Assembly (NCBI RefSeq): GCF_000382365.1
Contig: NZ_KB908220.1
Location: 62,001-126,000 of the forward strand
Origin: Pannonibacter phragmitetus DSM 14782
Lineage (GTDB): Bacteria > Pseudomonadota > Alphaproteobacteria > Rhizobiales > Stappiaceae
DNA: 64,000 nucleotides
Reading direction: 5' to 3'
The position numbers and the translations under genes were made by a program. A model generated the notes under the pieces. It did no database searches, had not been told where the DNA came from, and saw nothing but the letters and a program-made list of their open reading frames with translations. Each line of letters opens with the position of its first letter. The stretch's first letter is position 1. This document shows, in pieces, positions 10,728 through 19,294 of this stretch.

Positions 10728-10795
10728 ACGCAAGGCGTGGGGGCGGCACATCCGGCGCCCCCGCGCCTTGCGGATGCTGAAGGGGCTTTTCGGGC

Positions 10796-11632
10796 ATGAG
10801 CGGCACATTTCCATCCCCGGCGCTGGACACGCTGGCCGGGCGCGCCAATGCCATCGTGCGCACGCCGGATCTTTCCGAAAAGGTCCGCCTTGCCTATGAG
10901 ACCGCCAAGCTCTGGTATGCCCGCAGCCTTGCCCTTGGCTCGCCATCCGCTTCAGCCCAGATGCCGGACCGGCCCGGCCGTCCGGAGCGTCCGGTGCTTC
11001 TGGCCCCGCGCGACATGCCCAAGCGCAGCATTGGCGGCGAAGCGGGCAGGATCGCCCTGCTTCACTCGCTGGCCCATATCGAACTCAATGCGGTGGACCT
11101 GACCTGGGACATCATCGGCCGCTTCGTGCATGTGCCGATGCCTCGCTCCTACTATGACGACTGGGTGCGCGTCGGGCTTGAGGAGGCCAAGCACTTCAGC
11201 ATGCTGGAGGAGCGGCTGCAGGAACTCGGCGCTGCCTATGGCGGCCTGCCCGCCCATGACGGCCTGTGGCAGGCAGCACAGGCCACCGGGCACGATCTGA
11301 CCGCGCGCCTGGCCGTGATACCGCTGGTGCTGGAGGCGCGCGGCCTCGACATCACCCCGCCGATGATCGAGAAGGCTGCCGCCCTCGGCGATCACGCAAC
11401 CGCCCGCATCCTCGGCATCATCTACAGGGACGAGAAGAATCACGTGGCTTTTGGTGCCAAGTGGTTCCGCTTCCTGTGCGACCGCCACGGCGAACGGCCA
11501 GAACCGCGCTTCCATGAACTGGTGCGCACCCATTTCAGAGGCCCGCTGAAGCCGCCCTTCAACGACCGGGCCCGCTCCGAAGCTGGTCTGACGCCGGGCT
11601 TTTACCGCCCCCTCGTCAAGCTCTCTCCTTGA
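10796..11632 (+). CDS. DUF455 ferritin-like domain protein
   Basis: Predicted 278-residue member of the DUF455 family, a ferritin-like fold of unknown biochemical role. Metal-ligand-style helices are visible: HSLAHIELNAVDLTWD, a second helix VGLEEAKHFSMLEERL and a third with IYRDEKNHVAFG. These supply the repeated E..H pattern expected of a di-iron four-helix bundle. The N-terminal part contains the family phrase RNIGGEAGRIALLH-like sequence (here SIGGEAGRIALLH). It lies between bcp and a cell-wall peptidase gene on the same strand. Function is not assigned; a link to oxidative stress or iron is only suggested by the fold and by bcp. Confidence 0.88.
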   Translation: MSGTFPSPALDTLAGRANAIVRTPDLSEKVRLAYETAKLWYARSLALGSPSASAQMPDRPGRPERPVLLAPRDMPKRSIGGEAGRIALLHSLAHIELNAVDLTWDIIGRFVHVPMPRSYYDDWVRVGLEEAKHFSMLEERLQELGAAYGGLPAHDGLWQAAQATGHDLTARLAVIPLVLEARGLDITPPMIEKAAALGDHATARILGIIYRDEKNHVAFGAKWFRFLCDRHGERPEPRFHELVRTHFRGPLKPPFNDRARSEAGLTPGFYRPLVKLSP

Positions 11633-11738
11633 GGAAAACTGTCCTGACGGCAAAGTATGAACGGCAGGAAAGGTGTTTGTTAACCTTAACCGTTTCTAAT
11701 GATTCCTGACCGGGGCAGAACTCGCCCCTTCCGGACGC

Positions 11739-13106
11739 ATGGAAAACGGCATGTCAGACTTTCCTTCAAGAGCCCGTCAGGGGTTCGGCAAGCGCAAGGC
11801 ACTGCATCAGGTCACCATCACGACCGGCGAACGCACCCGGACCTTCACCATCCGCCCCTGGCTCGCCGCCGGAAGCTGTCTGACCCTTGGCCTTTTCATC
11901 ACCGGCTATATGGCCGCCGCTGCCTATTTCGTGATGCGCGACGACCTGATCGAAAGCCGCCTGACCCAGCGCACCCAGGAAGCAGCCGTCTACGAGAACC
12001 GCATCGCCTATCTCCGTGCCGAAATCGACCGCCTGACCAGCAGCCAGATGTATGAGCGCCGCTCCGTCGAAGGCATGATCGACACATTGCTGCAGCGGCA
12101 GAACGAGCTTCTGGATCAGCACGGTAAGGTCGCAGCCATTCTCGACAAGGCCGCCCGCAGCGGGCTCGATGTGGTTTCCGGCCCGGCCATTCCTGCGGCC
12201 AAGCCCGAACAGCTTTCGGATGCCGGCGCCTCCGGCAGCCTTCTGGCCATTGGCGGCCCGGAAGCGCCGCTGGACAATCCCTTTGCGGCCCTTGGCCTGC
12301 GCGGCAGCAGCGACAACGTCCTGATGGACAGCCCCCTTTCCGCCTTTGCCCCCCTGCCCGCAGCACAGGACAGCCTGACGGCCAAGCCGCTGCCGGAAGT
12401 GGAAGCCCCGCGTGACGACCTTCTGGGCATCGGCGCCGCATTGGACAAGATCAGCGAAGAAAGCAACGCAGCGCTGGATGCCGTGACGCTTGCGGCCGAG
12501 CATGAAACCAGCCAGCTGGCCTCTGCCGTCCGCCCTCTGGGCTACCGCTTCAGCGATCTCGCAGGCAGCATGGAGGCCACAGGCGGTCCCTACGTGCCAC
12601 TTGCCGCAGCCACCCTGGACGACAAGATCGAGCGCGCCGAAGCCGCTCTGGATCTGCGCAACAAGGTCCGCAAGTCTGTCGGCGCCATTCCCCTTGCCCG
12701 CCCCATTTCTGCAGCTCAGATCACCAGTGATTTCGGCCCCCGCATCGATCCGTTCCTCGGCGGTCTTGCCATGCACACGGGCATCGATTTCCGCGCGCCT
12801 TACGGCACGCCCGTGCGCGCCACGGCTCAGGGCACGGTGGTCACCGCCTCCTATCAGGGCGGCTATGGCCGTCTGGTGGAAATCGAGCACCCTGACGGGC
12901 ACCTGACCCGCTACGCCCACATGAGTGCCATCACCGTCGCCGTGGGGGACGAAGTGCGCGCCGGCGATCAGGTCGGCCGCCTCGGCAACACCGGCCGCTC
13001 CACAGGCCCGCATCTCCATTACGAAGTGCGGCGGAACGATGAGGCTCTGGACCCGATGACCTTCGTCCGCACAGGAGACAGGGTCTCCGGTCTGCTGAAG
13101 CGCTGA
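11739..13106 (+). CDS. Membrane-anchored M23 (LytM) peptidase
   Basis: Predicted protein of about 455 residues with one membrane helix (about 42-65), a coiled-coil-like region (about 70-150), a Pro/Ala-rich linker, and a C-terminal LytM metallopeptidase domain. The zinc ligands are visible: H346 and D350 in MHTGIDFRAP, and H425/H427 in GPHLHYE. Such proteins either cut peptidoglycan cross-links or activate amidases. The full ligand set argues for an active enzyme. Two nearby ATG codons (MENG, or MSDF five codons later) are possible starts and neither has a strong ribosome site. A strong bidirectional terminator separates it from the convergent prfB. Confidence 0.92.
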   Translation: MENGMSDFPSRARQGFGKRKALHQVTITTGERTRTFTIRPWLAAGSCLTLGLFITGYMAAAAYFVMRDDLIESRLTQRTQEAAVYENRIAYLRAEIDRLTSSQMYERRSVEGMIDTLLQRQNELLDQHGKVAAILDKAARSGLDVVSGPAIPAAKPEQLSDAGASGSLLAIGGPEAPLDNPFAALGLRGSSDNVLMDSPLSAFAPLPAAQDSLTAKPLPEVEAPRDDLLGIGAALDKISEESNAALDAVTLAAEHETSQLASAVRPLGYRFSDLAGSMEATGGPYVPLAAATLDDKIERAEAALDLRNKVRKSVGAIPLARPISAAQITSDFGPRIDPFLGGLAMHTGIDFRAPYGTPVRATAQGTVVTASYQGGYGRLVEIEHPDGHLTRYAHMSAITVAVGDEVRAGDQVGRLGNTGRSTGPHLHYEVRRNDEALDPMTFVRTGDRVSGLLKR

Positions 13107-13130
13107 TCGCCATTCCCTTGAAATGCCAGC

Positions 13131-13164
13131 AAAAACCCCGCCGGAGCACTCCGGCGGGGTTTTT
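13131..13164. terminator. Bidirectional terminator between M23 peptidase and prfB
   Basis: A run of A, a GC-rich stem and a run of T form a near-perfect inverted repeat: arms AAAAACCCCGCCGGAG and CTCCGGCGGGGTTTTT. It can end transcripts from both sides, which fits the tail-to-tail arrangement. Confidence 0.9.
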
Positions 13165-13190
13165 CAGTCTTGCAGTCCGGATGGATCTGC

Positions 13191-14322
13191 TCAGTCGATG
13201 TCCGAAACCTCGGCATCCTTGCCGCCGAAGACGCGCTGCGCGAGGGCCGCTTCGATGTAATCATCGATCTTGCCGTCGAGCACATCCTGCGGCGAGGAGC
13301 TTTCCACGCCCGTGCGCAGGTCCTTCACCATCTGGTAGGGCTGCAGAACGTAGGAGCGGATCTGGTGGCCCCAGCCGATCGAGGTCTTGGAAGACGCCTC
13401 GGCGTTGGCCGCCTCTTCGCGCTTCTGCAGTTCGGCCTCATAGAGGCGCGCCTTCAGCATCGACCAGGCGGTTGCGCGGTTCTTGTGCTGGGAGCGGTCG
13501 TTCTGGCACTGCACGACGATACCGGTCGGGATATGCGTGATGCGCACGGCCGAGTCGGTGGTGTTGACGTGCTGGCCACCGGCACCGGAGGCGCGGTAGG
13601 TGTCGATGCGGCAATCGCTTTCGTTGACCTCGATATCGATCGAGTCATCGATCACCGGATAGACCCAGGCACTGGCAAAGCTCGTATGGCGGCGCGCCTG
13701 ACTGTCATAGGGCGAGATACGCACCAGACGGTGCACGCCCGATTCGGTCTTCAGCTTGCCATAGGCGTTCTCGCCCTTGATGAGCAGCGTCGCCGACTTG
13801 ATGCCCGCTTCTTCGCCATCATGGTATTCGAGAAGCTCGACCTTGAAGCCACTGCGCTCCGCCCAGCGGCGGTACATGCGCAGGAGCATGCTGGCCCAAT
13901 CCTGGCTTTCCGTGCCGCCGGCGCCCGAGTTGATTTCCAGATAGGCGTCGTTGCCATCGGCTTCACCGGACAGCAGTGATGCCATCTGCAGCTTCATCAC
14001 CTCGGCCTTGAGGCCGCGCATGGCCGTTTCGGCTTCCTCGACCACGTCCTTGTCGCCATCGGCGCTGCCAAGCTCGATCAGCTCGATGTTGTCGGCAAGA
14101 TCCGATTCGAGGCGGCGCACGCCGGTAATGCCATCTTCCAGCTGCTGCCGCTCACGCATGAGCTTCTGCGCCTTGGACGGGTCATTCCACATCGCAGGGT
14201 CTTCGGACAGGGCGTTCAGTTCGTCCAGACGGACCAGAGCGTGATCCCAGTCAAAGATGCCTCCTCAGCAGGCTTATGGCCTGCTTGATTTCGTCGACGA
14301 TGCCTTCCATCTCGGCGCGCAT
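13191..14322 (-). CDS. prfB: Peptide chain release factor 2 (programmed +1 frameshift)
   Basis: RF2, which ends translation at UGA and UAA. The gene is in two frames: 23 codons from the ATG at 14322 to an in-frame TGA at 14253-14251, then, after a +1 slip, 353 codons from the GAC at 14252 to the stop at 13191. The joined product has 376 residues. Key parts are the GGQ peptidyl-hydrolysis motif at 248-250 (GAGGQHVN) and the stop-codon recognition loop [15 protein letters not shown], with SPY where the Escherichia coli protein has SPF. The ATG follows GAGAGG. It is the last gene of the leftward order amiC-mrcA-prfB. Confidence 0.97.
14251..14265 (-). promoter_or_regulatory. RF2 autoregulatory +1 frameshift site
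   Basis: On the coding strand AGGAGG, CAT, CTT and TGA follow one another, with C after the stop. This is the classical prfB recoding site: an internal Shine-Dalgarno, a slippery CTT, and a UGA-C context. When RF2 is scarce the ribosome slips forward one base at CTT-T and makes full-length RF2; when abundant, it stops after 23 codons. Confidence 0.96.
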
Positions 14323-14461
14323 CGGATACCTCTCAAAGCTAGTTCAGGAATGTCGCGGCCACCGCCTCGTTGCCGGGGCAGTGGCCGCAAATCGTGGCGG
14401 AGACTAACGGCGCAGGCAGGTCCTGTAAACAGCTACCCGCGCAGGCAGATCTGCAGATGGT

Positions 14462-16912
14462 TCAATAAAGGCCGCCCGTGCCGGTCATCACGGCCGCGCC
14501 AGCTTCCGGCGAAACGGTGCGCGGCACGCCCATCTCGTCCTCGAAGCCGATGACCGAATAGGTGTCCGGCGGGGCGGTGCCCGGCTTGAAGGACTCCAGA
14601 ATGGTGCCTTCGGCCCCGGCGACGGCGCGCATGCCGGTGTGCCGGTTGATCGGGATCAGCTGCAGGCCCTTCGGCACACGGAACTCGACCGGCGGGCTGC
14701 CCGCCAGCGCTTCCTTCATGAACTCGGTGAAGATCGGCGCAGCGACAAGGCCGCCCGTCGCACCGCGTCCCATCGGCCGCGGCTGGTCGTAACCGATGAA
14801 GACGCCGACCGCGAGATCCGGCGTATAGCCGACGAACCAGGCGTCCTTTTCCTCGTTGGTGGTGCCGGTCTTGCCGGCAACCGGACGGCCAACCGCACGC
14901 ACGCTGGTGGCGGTGCCGCGCTGAACCACGCCTTCCATCATCGAGGTGATCTGATAGGCCGTCATCGGATCGAGCACCTGCTCACGCTCGTCGATCAGCT
15001 CCGGCTCGGCCTGACCGGTCCAGTCATTGGCATCGCAGGTCTCGCAGATACGGCTGTCATGCTTGTAGATGGTGCGGCCATAACGGTCCTGAATGCGGTC
15101 GATCAGCGTCGGCGTCACCTTGCGGCCGCCATTGGCGAGGATCGAATAGGCCGTGACCATGCGCAGCACTGTGGTCTCGCCTGCCCCCAGCGACATGGAG
15201 AGCACCGGCATCAAGTTGTCGTAGATGCCGAAACGCTTGGCATATTCGGCAACCAGCGGCATGCCCATATCCTGCGCAAGGCGGATGGTCATGAGGTTAC
15301 GCGACAGCTCGATGCCTGTGCGCAGCGTCGAGGGGCCATAGAACTTGCCGCCATAGTTCTGCGGACGCCAGGTCGCCTGCCCGGCCTGCGCCAGCTCGAT
15401 GGGCGCATCCAGAACCACACTGGATGGGGTGTAGCCATTGTCGAGTGCGGCCGCATAAACGAAGGGCTTGAAGGACGAGCCGGGCTGGCGCCACGCCTGT
15501 GTCGCACGGTTGAACTCGCTCTGGGCAAAGCTGAAGCCGCCAACCAGCGCCAGCACGCGGCCCGTGAACGGGTCCATCGCAACCATCGCACCGGACACGC
15601 GCGGGATCTGGCGCAGCTCGTAGCGGCCGCCGTTCTTCGGAATTTCGACGTAGACCACGTCACCCGGTTTGAGCACGTCGCTGGCGGAATTGGGAGCACG
15701 ACCGGAAACGCGTGCCCACTTCATGTCTTCCAGCTGCAGGGTGGCGGTTTCGCGCTCAGGCTCGAGCGCGCCGCTGACAAGCTTGCGCGGCTGCAGACCA
15801 ACCTGTGCCGTGTTCTGACCAGCCTCGAGCACGACTGCAAGACGCCACTCCGGCAGATCCGAGAACGCCTCCACCTTGCCAAGCTCGACGCCCCAGTCAC
15901 CCGCAACAGGGATCGTCGTCACCGGCCCGCGCCAGCCGCCGCCGCGCTTCTGATCGAAATCCAGAAGACCGTTCATCAGCACCTTGCGGGCTGTCGCCTG
16001 CATCTTCGGGTCGAGCGAGGACCGCACAGACAGACCGCCTTCGTAGAGGCTGTTTTCGCCGTAGATCGATGCAACCTGACGCCGGACCTCTTCCGTGAAG
16101 TACTCGGCAGCAAACAGCTGGGAGCCGGTTTCACGCGGCTTCACAGTCAGGGGCTTTGCCTTGGCAGCCTCGGCATCGGCCGCGCTGACGTAGCCGTTCT
16201 CGACCATACGGTCGATCACCCAGTTGCGGCGCTCGATGGCGCGATCGCGGCCACGGAAGGGATGGTAATTGTTCGGCGCCTTCGGCAGGGCCGCCAGATA
16301 GGCAGCTTCCTCAAGGGTCAGTTCATGCACCGACTTGTCGAAATAGACGAGCGAAGCCGCAGCCACACCATAGGCGCCGAGGCCAAGGTAGATCTCGTTG
16401 AGATAAAGCTCGAGAATCTCGTCCTTGGTATAGGCCTGCTCGATGCGCAGCGACAGGATCGCTTCCTTGATCTTGCGGTCGACCGAAAGCTCGTTGGTCA
16501 GCAGGAAGTTCTTGGCGACCTGCTGCGTGATCGTCGAGGCGCCTTCGGGGCGCCGGCCAGACCCGAAATTCTGCACAAAGCGCACCACGGCACGGGCAAT
16601 ACCCTCAGGGTCGATGCCGACGTGGCTGTAGAAATTCTTGTCTTCCGCCGAGATGTAGGCTTCCTTCAGGATGTCCGGCATGGCCTGGATCGGCAGGAAG
16701 AGACGCCGCTGCTTGGCGTATTCGGCCATCAGGCTGCCATCGGCGGCATGCACGCGGGTCATCACCGGCGGCTCGTAGTTCTTCAGCGCCGTATAGTCCG
16801 GCAGGTCCTCGCCCAGCTTCTCCAGATAGATCCAGACGCCGGCAGCGACCAGCAGTCCCAGCACCGCGCCGATGCCGAACAGATAACCGAAGAACTTGAT
16901 CAGAAATTTCAT
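14462..16912 (-). CDS. mrcA: Penicillin-binding protein 1A (glycosyltransferase/transpeptidase)
   Basis: Predicted 816-residue bifunctional class A PBP that polymerises and cross-links peptidoglycan on the periplasmic face. It has an N-terminal membrane helix (about 7-28), then a glycosyltransferase domain with catalytic Glu90 in SAEDKNFYSHVG and the later EGASTITQQVAKNFLL. The transpeptidase domain has the acyl-serine motif SSFK (Ser479, Lys482), a downstream SRN in ELSRNLMT, and KTGT at about 681-684. An OB-like insert typical of PBP1A lies between the domains. Length is usual. It follows amiC after about 170 bases on the same strand and precedes prfB, an order common in alphaproteobacteria. 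Confidence 0.96.
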   Translation of the reverse strand: MKFLIKFFGYLFGIGAVLGLLVAAGVWIYLEKLGEDLPDYTALKNYEPPVMTRVHAADGSLMAEYAKQRRLFLPIQAMPDILKEAYISAEDKNFYSHVGIDPEGIARAVVRFVQNFGSGRRPEGASTITQQVAKNFLLTNELSVDRKIKEAILSLRIEQAYTKDEILELYLNEIYLGLGAYGVAAASLVYFDKSVHELTLEEAAYLAALPKAPNNYHPFRGRDRAIERRNWVIDRMVENGYVSAADAEAAKAKPLTVKPRETGSQLFAAEYFTEEVRRQVASIYGENSLYEGGLSVRSSLDPKMQATARKVLMNGLLDFDQKRGGGWRGPVTTIPVAGDWGVELGKVEAFSDLPEWRLAVVLEAGQNTAQVGLQPRKLVSGALEPERETATLQLEDMKWARVSGRAPNSASDVLKPGDVVYVEIPKNGGRYELRQIPRVSGAMVAMDPFTGRVLALVGGFSFAQSEFNRATQAWRQPGSSFKPFVYAAALDNGYTPSSVVLDAPIELAQAGQATWRPQNYGGKFYGPSTLRTGIELSRNLMTIRLAQDMGMPLVAEYAKRFGIYDNLMPVLSMSLGAGETTVLRMVTAYSILANGGRKVTPTLIDRIQDRYGRTIYKHDSRICETCDANDWTGQAEPELIDEREQVLDPMTAYQITSMMEGVVQRGTATSVRAVGRPVAGKTGTTNEEKDAWFVGYTPDLAVGVFIGYDQPRPMGRGATGGLVAAPIFTEFMKEALAGSPPVEFRVPKGLQLIPINRHTGMRAVAGAEGTILESFKPGTAPPDTYSVIGFEDEMGVPRTVSPEAGAAVMTGTGGLY

Positions 16913-17083
16913 GCCTTGGGCTCGCTTCTTCCCGGCCAGAGTGCTGCTGCCGGTCCCCTACCATATTCCGGGCAGACTGGACACAGGAGCAGGCAGAAAT
17001 CCGGGTTTACCTCGGGACCTTAGTCGTCGAGCAATATGGCGATGCTGAGGCATCGGCAAGCACAGGCAGGCCCTGCGGCGCAA

Positions 17084-18478
17084 TTACTTGGCCGTTGTCC
17101 CCGCCGTTGTCGCCCGTGCAGCGCCCTTGTCCATCGCAAAGCGCGGCTGGAAGAAGGCTTCGATCGCATCCGCGACGGCTGTTGCCGTACGCTCACGCCA
17201 CTCCGGCGAAATCAGCAGCTTCTCGTCCTGCTCGTTGGAGAGATAGCCAAGCTCCACCAGCACGGACGGCACATCATGGGCCCTGAGCACCATGAAACCG
17301 GCGGAACGCTGCGGATTGTTGATCAGCTTCACCGCACTTCGCAGCTCTTCCACAAGGATCTTTGAGAAATGGCTTGAAAAGATCTTTGCTTCCCGCCGGG
17401 CGAGATCGACCAGAATATCAGCGACTTCAGCCGGTTCTTCGCTCAGCTCCACCCCGGCCAGCACATCCGAATGGTTTTCCGAGGCTGCAATCTGGGCAGC
17501 GAGCGTATCCGACGCCTTTTCGGAAAGTGTGTAGACAGTGGCGCCACGCACCTCTTCCTTGTAACTGCGCACCGAGTCCGCATGGATCGAGACGAAGAGA
17601 TCGGCGTTGTGGCCGCGGGCAAACTGCACCCGCTTGCGCAGCGGCACGAAGGTGTCGTCATCACGGGTCATGAAGACCGTATAATGGCCAGTGTCTTCCA
17701 GCTTCTTTTTCAGAACTTGCGCAAAACTGAGAACCACTGCCTTTTCAAGCGTCCCGTGCACGCCGATGGCGCCCGTATCAATGCCGCCATGGCCAGGGTC
17801 CAGCACAACGACAGGCTTGGTCTTGCCCGCAGACGAGGTCAGCTTGTTCGCCTTGGGCGCGGCCTGCTGGCCATCCGTCACAAGGGCGCTGAGCGGCTGA
17901 TGGGTGCGCTCGGCCTCGGCGAGAAATTCCTCACGGCTGGTCTTCACAAGATCGACAACAAGCCGGGCCGGCTGGTCTTCAATGGCTTCCAGAACGAAGC
18001 TCTTGTCCACCTTGGCTGGCTCGGTGAGGTCCAGCACGATCCGCGCCTTTCCCTTGGCAAACACGCCGTAGCGCCAGCTCCGGATCAGACCGCGCCCGTC
18101 CGTGCCCGAGCCCTCGGGCAGCTTGAACTCCATGGAAGGCAGATCAATGATGACGCGGTAGGGATCGGCGAGATTTGAAACGATGAAAGGCACCTGCCCC
18201 TGCAGGTCCAGAACGAATCGGGTCCGGGCCTCGTCCCCGGCAATACGGGCATCCGTGGCAGCGGAAGACTGGTCCGAGGCAACGGGCAAGGTCTCAGCCT
18301 GAACCGGAGCGGTGCCGGTCATGGCAGGCACCGCCAGAGCGGCCGCAAGCATCACCCTCGCCGCCGCACGGCGCAGCGCAGGCAAGACAAGATCGCGCAA
18401 ACCTCTGCGGGCCACGGGCGCGTTCCGCTCGCAGCCTGGCAGAAAGACAGGCAAACTCTGCTGCAATCTGACTGGCAA
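17084..18478 (-). CDS. amiC: N-acetylmuramoyl-L-alanine amidase (AmiC-type, AMIN + Amidase_3)
   Basis: Predicted periplasmic amidase that cuts stem peptides from glycan strands, usually at division. An N-terminal signal region (LAAALAVPAM...APVQA) is followed by an AMIN localisation domain (about 75-185) and a C-terminal Amidase_3 domain. That domain starts VVLDPGHGGIDTGAIG, where His is a zinc ligand, and includes SIHADS and the late catalytic segment VLVELGYLSNEQDE. The start chosen is a TTG preceded by GGAG at eight bases, giving 464 residues. A GTG 21 codons later would also leave a complete signal peptide. It lies upstream of mrcA and diverges from rne. Confidence 0.93.
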   Translation of the reverse strand: MPVRLQQSLPVFLPGCERNAPVARRGLRDLVLPALRRAAARVMLAAALAVPAMTGTAPVQAETLPVASDQSSAATDARIAGDEARTRFVLDLQGQVPFIVSNLADPYRVIIDLPSMEFKLPEGSGTDGRGLIRSWRYGVFAKGKARIVLDLTEPAKVDKSFVLEAIEDQPARLVVDLVKTSREEFLAEAERTHQPLSALVTDGQQAAPKANKLTSSAGKTKPVVVLDPGHGGIDTGAIGVHGTLEKAVVLSFAQVLKKKLEDTGHYTVFMTRDDDTFVPLRKRVQFARGHNADLFVSIHADSVRSYKEEVRGATVYTLSEKASDTLAAQIAASENHSDVLAGVELSEEPAEVADILVDLARREAKIFSSHFSKILVEELRSAVKLINNPQRSAGFMVLRAHDVPSVLVELGYLSNEQDEKLLISPEWRERTATAVADAIEAFFQPRFAMDKGAARATTAGTTAK

Positions 18479-19294
18479 TACTCTACTCCGGTCCTGTTCG
18501 CGGGCTCGGATGCGGCACCTGCCGCGCTCTTTAAACCCTCCGGTGGCGTGCCGTCAAAGGACGGATCCTGGTGCAATGACCCTGCCGGTGGATGGTTAAC
18601 TCCGTGCTAACGGGCCTTGCCTGTGCTTGCAAGCTGGCAGAGATGATTTCCATTGCTTGCCAAGGCGCTTGCTGACCCGTAAAAGAAGAATACGGATTTC
18701 GGTTTGCAGCCGATACTGCCTCAGATGATGGGAAGAACGGTCTTTCCACATGTCTTGGCGGCTTTGCCGGACGCGCGGAGCGGAGTGGAGGCCATTTGCC
18801 CCGGCCGCGGCGCCCGGCGTTAAGAGACGGCGAAGCATTGGGCGGTATTAGATGTGACGGGTGCGGGCTGTCCCTGGACAGTCTGGAATTGGCCGGACCA
18901 GAAGGCAGTGAGCAGGCTTCAATCCTGCACGCTCCGCCCGAAGGGTGACCAGAGTGACCTGTCATGGTGTCAGGCCCCAAGGCTTGGCTGCATGCCCCAT
19001 CCGTGAAAACAGAAGCGCCTCGCAGGCGGCCATCGGGCCTCTTGCGGCAGCACTTCGCGGTGACAACAGTTTAATCAAGGGCAGGCGTTGCCTTGAAGCA
19101 CAGCGCGATGCAGGCGGAAATGACACAAACGGTGTCCCCGGTTTTGCGGGACAGCCGGTCCGCAGGCATAGACGCGCGCGCGCCAGCTCTTTCGTCTTTC
19201 CATCCAAGTGACAAGAAAACGGTCTGCCGGACCTTCAGCCACGGAGCGCGTCAGCCGCGCCCCGGGCGTCCGGCTGCCGTGGAGACCTTCATCA
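18479..19294. other. Gene-free region between amiC and rne
   Basis: About 0.8 kb without a gene I can support. It must hold the divergent promoters of amiC and rne. A TTGCTG / TACGGA pair (near 18668-18695) with a 16-base spacer is a possible rightward promoter but is weak. If used, rne would have a leader of nearly 600 bases. Long leaders that mediate RNase E autoregulation are established in enterobacteria; whether this is one cannot be told by eye. Confidence 0.5.

Noticed and set aside
13191-14192. prfB as a truncated or frameshifted pseudogene
   Set aside because: The frame change occurs exactly at the classical recoding site and restores a full-length RF2.
14639-17023. 794-codon open frame opposite mrcA
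   Set aside because: Antisense shadow of a complete PBP1A with all catalytic motifs; the translation is Arg/His-rich without domains.
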